64,000 nt of DNA from ZC4RG30 sp963812195. Its GTDB lineage: Bacteria > Pseudomonadota > Gammaproteobacteria > Steroidobacterales > Steroidobacteraceae. Each line of letters opens with the position of its first letter. The stretch's first letter is position 1. A program made the position numbers and the translations under genes. The stretch spans positions 37,158 to 101,157 of the forward strand of contig CAWEUI010000010.1 of NCBI GenBank assembly GCA_963812195.1, written 5' to 3'. Below are positions 35,301-43,461 of this stretch, piece after piece. The notes beneath the pieces are model-generated. The model was not told where the DNA came from and did no database searches. It was given only the letters and a program-made list of their open reading frames with translations.

Positions 35301-36464
35301 ATGACCGGAGCTTCCCGCCACATCCTCGCGTTGGTGCTGCTGGGTATCGCGCTTGCGCTGCCCGCGGCGCAGAAGGATCGCCAGCACACCGAACAGCAAC
35401 TCAAGGAGCTGACCCGGCGCCTGGATCGGGTGCAACGCCAGGTGGCCCGGGACGCGGTGAAGCGCGACCGCATGAGCCGCGATCTGCGGGCGGCGGAGCA
35501 ATCGGTGGCCAGCGCCCGAGCTGCCCTCGCCAAGACCACCGCACAGCGGGCCAGGCAGGCCGCTGCCCGGCAGAAGCTGGTCGATGAGCGGACGGCCAAG
35601 CAGCAGCAGCTGGCCCAGCGCCGCACACAGCTGGCCAATCAATTGCGGGGCGCGTATTTCATGGGTCGCAATGAACCGCTCCAGTTATTGCTCAATCAGC
35701 GCAATTCCGACGAAATTACCCGCATGTTGACCTACTACGGCTATTTCGGACGGCAGCGGGCCGGCCAGATTGCGGATCTGAACCAGGACATGGCCAGGAT
35801 CGACGAATTAACCGACCAGATCGACGCAGAAGACGCCAAATTGGCGCAGCTTGAGGATCAGCAGAAGGCTCGGGTGGGGGATCTGGAGGCCGCGCGCAAG
35901 CAGCGCGGCAAGGTGCTGGCGTCGCTGGAGCACGAGTCGCGCAGCCGACGCGCCCAGCTGGCGCGCCTGAAGGCGCAGCGCCAGCAGCTGGAGCAGTTGC
36001 TGGAGCGATTGTCCAAGGCCACCGAGTCGGTGCCCTTCGACCCCAACGCACCGTTTGACCGGGCGCGCGGCACGCTGGCCTGGCCGGTGGCCGGCCGCAT
36101 TTCGGTGGACTACGGCGCTCCCACGGCCGGAGGCCTGCAGCATTCCACCGGTATCGACATCCAGACCGCGCGGGGCGCGGATGTGCGGGCCGTATACGAA
36201 GGCCGGGTCGAATATGCCGACTGGCTGCCGGGCCGCGGGCTGCTGATCATCCTGAACCACGGCAACGGCTATCTGAGCCTCTACAGCCACAACGACCAGC
36301 TGTACCGCAAGCAGGGTGCGGTGGTGCAGGCCGGTGAAGTCATTGCCGCTGCCGGGGATTCGGGCGGTCGCAAGAGCCCGGGCCTGTACTTCGAGATCCG
36401 CCGCGCCGGCAAGCCCGTGAACCCGCATGTCTGGCTGCGCGGCAAAGCGCCGCCCAGCCGGTAA
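35301..36464 (+). CDS. envC: Murein hydrolase activator EnvC-like protein
   Basis: A 387-residue periplasmic protein with a signal peptide (about residues 1-22). A long coiled coil rich in Gln, Arg and Leu spans about residues 25-245, and a C-terminal LytM/M23 domain spans about 260-385. This is the EnvC architecture, in which the coiled coil docks on FtsEX and the LytM domain activates amidases for daughter-cell separation. Parts of the M23 motif (H-S-T-G-I-D-I and S-L-Y-S-H-N) are visible, but I cannot tell whether it is itself catalytic. The location beside yibN, grxC and secB agrees with E. coli. Confidence 0.87.
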   Translation: MTGASRHILALVLLGIALALPAAQKDRQHTEQQLKELTRRLDRVQRQVARDAVKRDRMSRDLRAAEQSVASARAALAKTTAQRARQAAARQKLVDERTAKQQQLAQRRTQLANQLRGAYFMGRNEPLQLLLNQRNSDEITRMLTYYGYFGRQRAGQIADLNQDMARIDELTDQIDAEDAKLAQLEDQQKARVGDLEAARKQRGKVLASLEHESRSRRAQLARLKAQRQQLEQLLERLSKATESVPFDPNAPFDRARGTLAWPVAGRISVDYGAPTAGGLQHSTGIDIQTARGADVRAVYEGRVEYADWLPGRGLLIILNHGNGYLSLYSHNDQLYRKQGAVVQAGEVIAAAGDSGGRKSPGLYFEIRRAGKPVNPHVWLRGKAPPSR

Positions 36465-36606
36465 GCGGCGACCTTGAGGGGACATCCGGGGCGCCTGTGC
36501 CGGCGGCCCATCGTTTGTGCCCCGCGGCGTCACCAGCCGGGGCGGGGCGAGGAATTTGCCAACTGCATCATCCCGGCCTTTCGGGCATTAAGTCATCCTT
36601 TGCACG

Positions 36607-39009
36607 ATGCCCACAGACCCGGCCACCCAGGCGGATTTTCGTCCCTACGCGCAGCTCGTGGCGGCGCTGCTGCCGCGCGCCGCGGGCATTACCATTTTCG
36701 ATCCCGATGGCGAGGTGCGCTGGACCAGCGAGGACTTCATTTCGCCCGACCTTGCGCCGCTGATTCGCAAGTCCGCCCAGCGCGGCGAGCGCAGCGACAC
36801 CGCCGGCGAACAGGTGCAGCTCACCGGACGCGATCCGGTCCACGTTTTCTGGTTGCGAGACGACGCTGAAACACTCACGACGTTGTTTGCCGTCGGCTGG
36901 CGCAGCGGCGAATCTGCCTCGCGCAGTTTCTCCTACGTGCACGCCATGCTCAGGCCGGTGCTGGAGATACTGCGTCGGGAACTGCTGCTGCGTGCGCACG
37001 TGGAACAATCCCCCGCGGCGTCCCAGGGCCAGGACAGCGGCGAGGCCGACCTGCAGGTGTTGCTGGCGACACCGGACACCGAGCAGTGCGAAGTAGCCGA
37101 CGCCAGCATCCGGCACCTGCTCGAGAACGTGAACCGTCACCTGGGCTGCGAGTTTTCCGCGTTCGTGGTGCCCGAGCGCAGCCTGGTGTCGGTGGTGAAG
37201 GCCGAAGGCCGCGACGTGGACACGTCCATCCTGGCCAGATTGCATCGACACCTGCTGTCGCTGGCGCAGGTCAGCGGCGATGCCATGTTGTTGAACGACG
37301 CCGGCAGTCTGCCCGGTGTGGCATTGCCGCTGCGGGTTCTGGCCAGCGCCCTGCGCAATCCGGCCGGCCGGGTTTCCGGTGTGCTGGCGATGTTCCGCTC
37401 CAGCGAAGCTGCGCCATTCCGGCGTCGCGACGGGCTGCTGGCCGATCTGCTGGCGCGCCGCGCCTCGAGCATCATCGACTCCAGTTACGACCAGCTGACC
37501 GGCGTGCTGACGCGCAAGGCGTTCGAGCAGCGTGCCCGCCCGTTGCTGGAGGCGCGCACCAATGGCCGCAGAACGCAATGGACCTGCCTGTACCTGGACG
37601 CGGATCGCATGCACGTGGTGAACGACAACTACGGCATGCCGGTTGGCGACCGGCTGATCGCCAAGCTCGGTGAACAGATCCGCTCGGGTCTGGTTCCCGG
37701 CGCCCTGGCGGCGCGCATCTCCGGCGATCGCTTCGCGGTGTTGCTGCCCACCGGTGAGGAGGATGCCGCCCACTTCGCCGAAGCACTGCGCGGCAGCGTG
37801 GAAAGGCTCACCGCGCTGCACCTGGGCGGGACGGCGGATGTCAACTTCCACGCCTCGGTCAGCATCGGCGTGGCAGCCGTGATCGGCGGGCAGATGGATC
37901 TGGCGCAGGCACTGGCCACCGCGGAGACTGCCTGCAAGGCAGCCAAGGACCGCGGCCGCAATCGCGTGGAAACCTATCAGGCCAGCGATGTGTCGCTGAT
38001 CCGCCGCTATGAAGACATCAATATCGCGCCCAGCCTGCGCGCCGCCCTGAGCGAAGGGCGGGTGCGCATGGATGCGCAGCTGATTGCCTCGCTGCGCGGT
38101 CACAACGCCGACAAGCCGCACTTCGAATTGCTGCTGCGCGTAATCGACGACAAGGGCGAGACGCTGGGCCCGGCCCGCTTCCTGTCCGCTGCCAGGCGTT
38201 ACCAGATCATGCCGGAGATCGATCGCTGGGTGATCGGCGAGACGCTTGGGCGGCTCGCCTCCTGCGCGCAGCTGCTGGCCGAGGCGCCGGTGGTGTTCAC
38301 GGTGAATCTGTCCGGACAGTCGCTCGGCGACGACGAGTTCATCGACGACCTGATCAGCAACATCCGCGACAGCGGCGTGAACCCGAACGTGTTGTGTTTC
38401 GAGCTGACCGAAGGCGAGGCGATTGCCAACCTGGACCGCGCCGAAGAGATGATGCAGCGGCTGCGCGAGATGGGCTGCAGCGTCGCGCTCGATGACTTCG
38501 GCACGGGGCTGTCCTCACTGGCCTATCTGCGCAAGCTGCCGGTGGACATCCTGAAGATCGACGGCAGCTTCGTGAAGGACGTGCTCAAGGACCCGCGCGC
38601 CGAGTCGATGGTGCAGGCGATCGCGCAGCTGGCCCGATCCATGCAGCTCACGACAGTCGCCGAATACGTCGAGACCGACGAGATCCGCCTGCGCGTGGCC
38701 AAGCTCGGTGTGGACTACGGCCAGGGCTTCGCGATCGCCAGGCCCGTTCCCATGGCGGAGGTGCTGCGCGACCTGCCCACGTATGCCGCGGTGGCGCGCC
38801 AGCACGCCGGCGGGGAACTGGTGCTGGGCGCGAACGACGACACCATTTCGGCCGAGCTGCAGGCCGAGCTGCAGCGCGAACTGATCGCCGACGGCATCGA
38901 GCTGCCGGAGACCGACGACGACATCCAGCACCGCATGGAGCGCATCATCTGCGGCTACGAACAGGGCGAAGGCACCGGCTACCAGCAGCAGATCAAGAAC
39001 ATCGGCTAG
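36607..39009 (+). CDS. GAF/GGDEF/EAL protein, probable c-di-GMP phosphodiesterase
   Basis: An 800-residue soluble protein. A GAF-like region (about 160-300) precedes a GGDEF domain (about 300-465) and an EAL domain (about 480-745), followed by a charged C-terminal tail of about 55 residues. The GGDEF signature is replaced by S-G-D-R-F at about 372, so cyclase activity is unlikely. EAL residues are mostly kept: E-L-L-L-R at about 507, N-L-S-G, E-L-T-E, D-D-F-G-T-G and K-I-D-G-S-F, with A-E-Y-V-E in place of A-E-G-V-E. Phosphodiesterase or GTP-sensing function is probable. The tail is not typical of the family. Confidence 0.86.
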   Translation: MPTDPATQADFRPYAQLVAALLPRAAGITIFDPDGEVRWTSEDFISPDLAPLIRKSAQRGERSDTAGEQVQLTGRDPVHVFWLRDDAETLTTLFAVGWRSGESASRSFSYVHAMLRPVLEILRRELLLRAHVEQSPAASQGQDSGEADLQVLLATPDTEQCEVADASIRHLLENVNRHLGCEFSAFVVPERSLVSVVKAEGRDVDTSILARLHRHLLSLAQVSGDAMLLNDAGSLPGVALPLRVLASALRNPAGRVSGVLAMFRSSEAAPFRRRDGLLADLLARRASSIIDSSYDQLTGVLTRKAFEQRARPLLEARTNGRRTQWTCLYLDADRMHVVNDNYGMPVGDRLIAKLGEQIRSGLVPGALAARISGDRFAVLLPTGEEDAAHFAEALRGSVERLTALHLGGTADVNFHASVSIGVAAVIGGQMDLAQALATAETACKAAKDRGRNRVETYQASDVSLIRRYEDINIAPSLRAALSEGRVRMDAQLIASLRGHNADKPHFELLLRVIDDKGETLGPARFLSAARRYQIMPEIDRWVIGETLGRLASCAQLLAEAPVVFTVNLSGQSLGDDEFIDDLISNIRDSGVNPNVLCFELTEGEAIANLDRAEEMMQRLREMGCSVALDDFGTGLSSLAYLRKLPVDILKIDGSFVKDVLKDPRAESMVQAIAQLARSMQLTTVAEYVETDEIRLRVAKLGVDYGQGFAIARPVPMAEVLRDLPTYAAVARQHAGGELVLGANDDTISAELQAELQRELIADGIELPETDDDIQHRMERIICGYEQGEGTGYQQQIKNIG

Positions 39010-39047
39010 CTGGCGTCGCACCGCCCACTCTGAAAGAATGCGCACGC

Positions 39048-39695
39048 GTGGAGCTGCTGCACTTTCTGCTCGATTTCATCCTGCACCTCGACCGGCATCT
39101 GGTCGATCTGTTGATGCGTTTCGACCTGTGGCTGTACGCCATCCTGTTCCTGGTGATCTTTCTGGAGACGGGGCTGGTCATCACGCCGTTCCTGCCCGGC
39201 GACTCCCTGCTGTTCGCCGCCGGCGCGCTGGCATCGCTGGGTGAAGGCAGCCGGCTCTCGCCGTGGTGGCTGATGCTGCTGCTGGCGCTGGCCGCGATCC
39301 TGGGCAACACCACCAACTACGCGATCGGCCGTCTCCTTGGCCGGCATGCCTTCAGTGGCCGCTACCGCTTCATCAAGGTGGAGTACCTGCGCCAGACCGA
39401 AGGGTGGTTTGCCCGCCACGGCGCGATGACCGTGCTGCTGTCGCGCTTCGCGCCGATCGTGCGTACCTGCGCGCCCTTCGTGGCCGGTGTTGGCCACATG
39501 CCCTACGGACGCTTCCAGGCCTGGAACACGGCCGGCGGGCTGGCCTGGGTCGGGCTGTTCGTCTGGGGCGGCTATTTCGTCGGCAACATCCCGCTGATAC
39601 GCGACAATTTCGGCGTGGTCACGCTGCTCGTCATCGCGGTTTCCCTGGTGCCCTTCGCCATGATGCTCCTGCGTCGCGGGCGCGTGGCACAATAG
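39048..39695 (+). CDS. DedA/SNARE-associated family membrane protein
   Basis: The 215-residue inner-membrane protein has about five hydrophobic segments. It shows the DedA motifs F-L-E-T-G-L-V-I-T-P-F-L-P-G-D-S-L-L-F and, later, R-F-A-P-I-V-R-T-C-A-P-F-V-A-G, including the acidic and arginine residues needed by E. coli YqjA and YghB. Members are lipid scramblases or proton-dependent transporters. The GTG start at 39048 matches the family N-terminus. It is followed after 5 bases by the SRPBCC gene. Confidence 0.9.
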   Translation: MELLHFLLDFILHLDRHLVDLLMRFDLWLYAILFLVIFLETGLVITPFLPGDSLLFAAGALASLGEGSRLSPWWLMLLLALAAILGNTTNYAIGRLLGRHAFSGRYRFIKVEYLRQTEGWFARHGAMTVLLSRFAPIVRTCAPFVAGVGHMPYGRFQAWNTAGGLAWVGLFVWGGYFVGNIPLIRDNFGVVTLLVIAVSLVPFAMMLLRRGRVAQ

Positions 39696-39700
39696 CGCCC

Positions 39701-40165
39701 ATGCCCCTGAAGACGCGCGGATTTGCGCACCGGATCGACATCGCCGTGACACCGCCCAAGGTGTGGACCGTGCTGTGCGGGCCGACATTGCTGCCACTGT
39801 GGATCGGCGCCGACGCGCGCATCCGGCCGCAGAAGGGCGGCTACTGGTCGGCCACGGTGGCGCCGGGCGTGCCGCGCGAGGCGATGATCGATGTCTTCGA
39901 TCCGCCGCGGCGACTGCGGCTCATCTACCTCACCCCCCCGGAACTGCCCACCTTCGACGGCGCGGTGGTCGACGACTACCTGCTCGACGTCGAAGGGCAC
40001 AACACCATCGTGCGCCTGTTGTGCTCGGGCGTGCCGGACCTGCCGGACTGGTCCGCGTACTACGGCAGGATCCGCACGCTGGCCGAGCGCGCGCTGGCGC
40101 GCCTTAAGGTGTTGTGCGAACAACGCGAACGCATGGCACAGGTAGCGCGTGGCGCCGCCACCTGA
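39701..40165 (+). CDS. SRPBCC (START-like) domain protein
   Basis: A 154-residue soluble protein. The pattern H-R-I-D-I-A-V-T-P-P-K-V-W-T-V-L, then L-P-L-W-I-G-A-D-A, P-R-R-L-R-L-I-Y and a late helix is that of the AHSA1/polyketide-cyclase group of helix-grip proteins, which bind hydrophobic ligands. The ligand is unknown. The gene lies 5 bases after the DedA gene and overlaps the next membrane-protein gene by 17 bases, so the three form an operon. Confidence 0.8.
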   Translation: MPLKTRGFAHRIDIAVTPPKVWTVLCGPTLLPLWIGADARIRPQKGGYWSATVAPGVPREAMIDVFDPPRRLRLIYLTPPELPTFDGAVVDDYLLDVEGHNTIVRLLCSGVPDLPDWSAYYGRIRTLAERALARLKVLCEQRERMAQVARGAAT

Positions 40166-40514
40166 AGCAGGCGGCGTGCCACGATTCGTGGTGCGCGCGT
40201 TGTTCGCGGCGCTCGGCCTGTGGCTGGCGGACCGGCTGGTGGGCGGCATTCGCATCGACGGCCTGACGGCATTGCTGCTGTCGGCCGTGCTGCTGGGTCT
40301 GTGCAACGCGGTGGTCAAGCCGATATTGCTGGTGCTGACACTGCCCGCGACGGTGCTGTCGCTCGGGCTGTTCCTGCTGGTGATAAATGGCGTGGTGCTG
40401 GCGCTGGTGGCCTGGCTGGTGCCCGGCTTCGCGATAGCCGGCTTCGGCGCCGCCATCCTCGGTGCGCTGATCGTCAGCGTCACCAGCATCATCGGCGCGA
40501 TGGCCACGCGCTGA
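40149..40514 (+). CDS. Small membrane protein, phage holin family 4 / YvlD type
   Basis: A 121-residue protein with four hydrophobic segments. The ordering R-F-V-V-R-A-L...L-G-L-C-N-A-V-V-K-P-I-L-L-V-L-T-L-P matches the widespread membrane family annotated as phage holin family 4, which is not limited to phages. No phage genes surround it. Function unknown. The GTG start at 40149 lies inside the SRPBCC gene, and the gene converges on tatC with 10 bases between. Confidence 0.8.
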   Translation: MAPPPEAGGVPRFVVRALFAALGLWLADRLVGGIRIDGLTALLLSAVLLGLCNAVVKPILLVLTLPATVLSLGLFLLVINGVVLALVAWLVPGFAIAGFGAAILGALIVSVTSIIGAMATR

Positions 40515-40524
40515 CGCCGGCCGC

Positions 40525-41331
40525 CTAGGCGCTGCCGGAGTCGTCTTCCTTCTTGTCTTCCTGCGCCTTTTCCGCGTCGGGCTTGCGGTTCATCACGCGG
40601 GCCATCAGCACGCCGCCTTCATAGAGCAGCCACATGGGCACGGCCATCAGGCACTGCGACAACGGGTCCGGGGGCGTCAGGATGGCTGCGACGACGAAGA
40701 TGCCGATGATCACGTAGCCGCGGGCCTTGCCCAGCTTCTCCACCGGCACGATGCCGGTCAGCGTCAGCAGCACGACGATCACCGGGATCTCGAACGCAAC
40801 GCCGAAGCCCAGGAACATGCGAATGGCAAAGTCGATGTAGTAGTTGATGTCGGGCATCAACTTCACGCCGCTGGGCCCGCTCTGCGAGAAGAAGTGGAAG
40901 GCCGCCGGGAAGACGAAGTGGTAGGCGAAGAACGTGCCGAGGTAGAACAGCAATATCGAGGATGCCAGCAGCGGCACGGCGAAACGCTTTTCGTTGCGGT
41001 ACAGCCCGGGCGCCACGAACGCCCAGATCTGGTACAGCACCCAGGGCATGGCCGCGAAGATGGCGAAGATGAAGGCCAGCTTGAATGGTGTGAGGAAGGG
41101 GCTCATCACGCCGGTGGCGATCAGCGAGCCACCCACCGGCAGCTGCATCAGCATCGGCTTGGCGACGAAGTCGAAGATCTCGTTGCGGAAGATCGCCGCG
41201 GGGATGAACACCAGAACCACGGCCGCCACGGCGCGCAACAGCCGGTCGCGCAACTCCAGCAGATGCGAGATCAGCGTGCCCTCGGCCAGTCGGTCGCCGT
41301 CCTTCTTGTCTTTCGCTTTCTTGCTGGGCAC
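40525..41331 (-). CDS. tatC: Sec-independent translocase subunit TatC
   Basis: The 268-residue integral membrane core of the twin-arginine translocase binds Tat signal peptides. Six hydrophobic segments are visible, with L-I-S-H-L-L-E-L-R-D-R-L-L-R at the N-terminus, the conserved cytoplasmic region that recognises the twin arginines, and F-V-A-P-G-L-Y-x-x-E in the middle. The C-terminus is lysine- and glutamate-rich. It lies 8 bases after tatB. At least one likely client, the carotenoid-oxygenase family protein, is in this window. Confidence 0.95.
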   Translation of the reverse strand: MPSKKAKDKKDGDRLAEGTLISHLLELRDRLLRAVAAVVLVFIPAAIFRNEIFDFVAKPMLMQLPVGGSLIATGVMSPFLTPFKLAFIFAIFAAMPWVLYQIWAFVAPGLYRNEKRFAVPLLASSILLFYLGTFFAYHFVFPAAFHFFSQSGPSGVKLMPDINYYIDFAIRMFLGFGVAFEIPVIVVLLTLTGIVPVEKLGKARGYVIIGIFVVAAILTPPDPLSQCLMAVPMWLLYEGGVLMARVMNRKPDAEKAQEDKKEDDSGSA

Positions 41332-41339
41332 GGGCGGCG

Positions 41340-41798
41340 TCAGGTCTTGGTGTCGTCTTTCTTGTGGTCAGCGTCCGGGTTCGCTGGTTCTTCCCGCACG
41401 GGCGGCTCACCCGCCGCGTGTGCGTGCGAGTAGGTGTCGTCGCTGGAAGCCGGTGAGTCTTCAGGCAGCGGCCCGGACTCGGCCGGAGGTGGGCCATACG
41501 GGTAGCCGCTGTCCGCGGCGGACGCATCGCTGGCCTCGGCAGCCGGCGCGCTCTTTTCAGAACTTTCAGGGCTCGACGTTGCCTTGTTCGCGGTGGCCTG
41601 GATGTCGCTGGTGATCCGGTTGAGCTCGTCGAGGTTCACCTCGTTTTCCAGCTGCTGCTGGAAGTCCCGTGCCATGGCCCGGGCCTTGCCGACCCAGCGT
41701 CCCACGGTGCGCACCAGACCGGGCATGCGCGTGGGGCCGAGTACGACCAGCGCAACCAGAAATATCAGTGCCAGCTCAGAAAAGCTGCCCCCGAACAT
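41340..41798 (-). CDS. tatB: Sec-independent translocase subunit TatB
   Basis: A 152-residue protein with one N-terminal membrane segment. The opening M-F-G-G-S-F-S-E-L-A-L-I-F-L-V-A-L-V-V-L-G-P follows the TatB pattern: a glutamate in the membrane span and the G-P hinge, then an amphipathic helix. The C-terminal half is Ser/Pro/Glu-rich and disordered, as in other TatB proteins. It is between tatA and tatC in the usual order. Confidence 0.93.
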   Translation of the reverse strand: MFGGSFSELALIFLVALVVLGPTRMPGLVRTVGRWVGKARAMARDFQQQLENEVNLDELNRITSDIQATANKATSSPESSEKSAPAAEASDASAADSGYPYGPPPAESGPLPEDSPASSDDTYSHAHAAGEPPVREEPANPDADHKKDDTKT

Positions 41799-41821
41799 AG
41801 CCGCGGCCTAGGGACCGGGAC

Positions 41822-42097
41822 TCAGGCGGAGCGCTTCTTGCTGTCAGTCGAGGACTCGTTCGCGGACTTGTTCTCCGGGAACTCGGCGTCGTCGACGGAC
41901 TGCTTGAGCTGCTTGGCGGATTCCTCCTTGGCGTCCTTCTCTTCCTTGGCTTCCGCTTCGCCATCGCTCATGGCCTTCTTGAAGTTGCGGATCGCGGAAC
42001 CGACGTCGCTGCCCACGGAGCTCAGCTTCTTGGTGCCGAACACCAGGATCACGATGCCGAGGACGATCAGCCAGTGCCAGATACTGAGAGAACCCAT
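41822..42097 (-). CDS. tatA: Sec-independent translocase subunit TatA
   Basis: The 91-residue pore-forming subunit has a short membrane helix (W-H-W-L-I-V-L-G-I-V-I-L-V-F-G), the conserved F-G-T-K-K-L, and an amphipathic helix (V-G-S-A-I-R-N-F-K-K-A-M). A charged Lys/Glu tail follows. First gene of tatABC, with 23 bases to tatB. The 97 bases upstream (42098-42194) presumably hold the promoter. Confidence 0.94.
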   Translation of the reverse strand: MGSLSIWHWLIVLGIVILVFGTKKLSSVGSDVGSAIRNFKKAMSDGEAEAKEEKDAKEESAKQLKQSVDDAEFPENKSANESSTDSKKRSA

Positions 42098-42194
42098 CAG
42101 AATGCTCCGAGACGCCTAGAGGGCCGTCGCTATAGAAGTGTCCATCATAAGACATGCCTGCCTGGAAAGGTTCGTGGCAGGTCCGTCGCTGGCA

Positions 42195-42632
42195 TCAAGT
42201 ATGGAGCCAGAATGTCACGGGGCCGTCATTGACCAGCTCCACCTGCATATGAGCGCCGAACACGCCGCTGCCCACCCCCGGATGCTGTGCCGCGGCGGCG
42301 GCCACGAGCTGCCCGAACAGCACCCGGGCGGCCTCCGGGGACGCGCCCCGGGAGAAGCCCGGGCGGGTGCCCTTGTGGGTATCGGCCACCAGCGTGAACT
42401 GCGGGACCAGGAGCAATTCGCCCTTGATCTGGCCGAGATCAAGATTCATCTTGCCGGCATCATCGGCGAAAATCCGATAATGGAGCAGGCGATCGGCCAG
42501 CGCGGAGGCGCTTTGTGCAGTGTCGCCGGCCTCGATGCCGATCAGGGCGAGCATGCCGGTGCCGATGCGGGCCACCTCGCGGCTCTCGACAGTCACTGCG
42601 GCGCGCGACACCCGCTGGATGAGGCCGATCAT
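42195..42632 (-). CDS. dtd: D-aminoacyl-tRNA deacylase
   Basis: The 145-residue enzyme removes D-amino acids (and glycine from tRNA-Ala) as a proofreading step. It begins M-I-G-L-I-Q-R-V-S-R-A-A-V-T-V and has the catalytic S-Q-x-P-like segment as V-P-Q-F-T-L-V-A-D. It ends with the cross-subunit G-P-V-T-F-W motif, which is nearly invariant in Dtd. A tandem ATG gives an alternative start at 42635. The second ATG has better spacing to AAAGGGA. Confidence 0.94.
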   Translation of the reverse strand: MIGLIQRVSRAAVTVESREVARIGTGMLALIGIEAGDTAQSASALADRLLHYRIFADDAGKMNLDLGQIKGELLLVPQFTLVADTHKGTRPGFSRGASPEAARVLFGQLVAAAAAQHPGVGSGVFGAHMQVELVNDGPVTFWLHT

Positions 42633-42767
42633 CATTTCCCTTTTTTTAGAGTGGCTTAGCGCCGGCGGGCTCGCCGGGCGCAAGTGGCATTCTCGCCGGT
42701 CCAACCGTAGAATCCGCAAGCTGTTTTTTGCGCCCGGTTGCGCGCTTTCTTGCCTGAGGTCTCCTGG

Positions 42768-43409
42768 ATGTCCCTGCGTATTCTGTCGAAGGTGGTTCCC
42801 ACGCTGGCGCTTGCCGCGGTGGCTTTGGTCATGGCGGTACCTGCCTCGGCAGCCGGCGACGCGGCGCGTGGCAAGACGCTGGCCTACACGTGCCTGGGTT
42901 GCCACGGCATCGACAGCTACAAGAACGTCTATCCGACGTACTCGGTGCCCAAGCTCACCGGCCAGCACGCCGAATACATCGTGGCCGCGCTGCAGGAATA
43001 CGCCAAGGGCGATCGCAGCCACGCGACCATGCATGCGCAGGCTTCATCGTTCTCCGAGCAGGACATGGAAGACATCGCTGCATACCTCAGCGGTGAGCCG
43101 GTGAAGTCCACGCAGACCGAACCGGTGGGCATCGTGCCGGCCGCGGTCGCCACCTGCCAGGCCTGCCATGGTCGCGACGGCGTGGGCATCACGCCGATGT
43201 ATCCGACGTTGTCCGGCCAGCACGCGGATTACCTGGAGCAGGCGCTGAAGGAGTACCGCGCGGGTGGGCGCAAGAACCCGATCATGGCGCCGTTCGCCAC
43301 CCAGCTGAAGCCGGAGGAAATCCGGGTGGTGGCCGAGTACTTCTCGCGGCAGAAGCCGTCGCTGGAGACGGTGCCGCGCCCCGACACCTGGCTGACCGTC
43401 AAGAAGTAG
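42768..43409 (+). CDS. Dihaem cytochrome c4-type protein
   Basis: A 213-residue periplasmic protein with a signal peptide ending A-S-A-A-G and two class I cytochrome c domains. Haem-binding motifs are C-L-G-C-H at about residue 43 and C-Q-A-C-H at about residue 138. Methionine axial ligands are likely in M-H-A-Q-A and in P-I-M-A-P-F. Such proteins carry electrons to terminal oxidases. The ATG at 42768 was chosen because it begins the signal peptide. An in-frame GTG-type extension upstream is not needed. Confidence 0.9.
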   Translation: MSLRILSKVVPTLALAAVALVMAVPASAAGDAARGKTLAYTCLGCHGIDSYKNVYPTYSVPKLTGQHAEYIVAALQEYAKGDRSHATMHAQASSFSEQDMEDIAAYLSGEPVKSTQTEPVGIVPAAVATCQACHGRDGVGITPMYPTLSGQHADYLEQALKEYRAGGRKNPIMAPFATQLKPEEIRVVAEYFSRQKPSLETVPRPDTWLTVKK

Positions 43410-43435
43410 ACGGCACGGCGCATCGTCCCGGGTCA

Positions 43436-43460
43436 AACGCCGCGCCGCAAGCGCGGCGTT
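43436..43460. terminator. Bidirectional terminator between convergent genes
   Basis: AACGCCGCGC (43436-43445) and GCGCGGCGTT (43451-43460) form a perfect 10-bp stem with a 5-base loop. T residues follow on one side and A residues on the other. It lies between the cytochrome gene and the convergent S9 peptidase gene, so it can serve both. Confidence 0.85.
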
Positions 43461-43461
43461 T

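Noticed and set aside
40149..40514. Phage holin as sign of a prophage
   Set aside because: The family is a common chromosomal membrane protein and no other phage genes are nearby.
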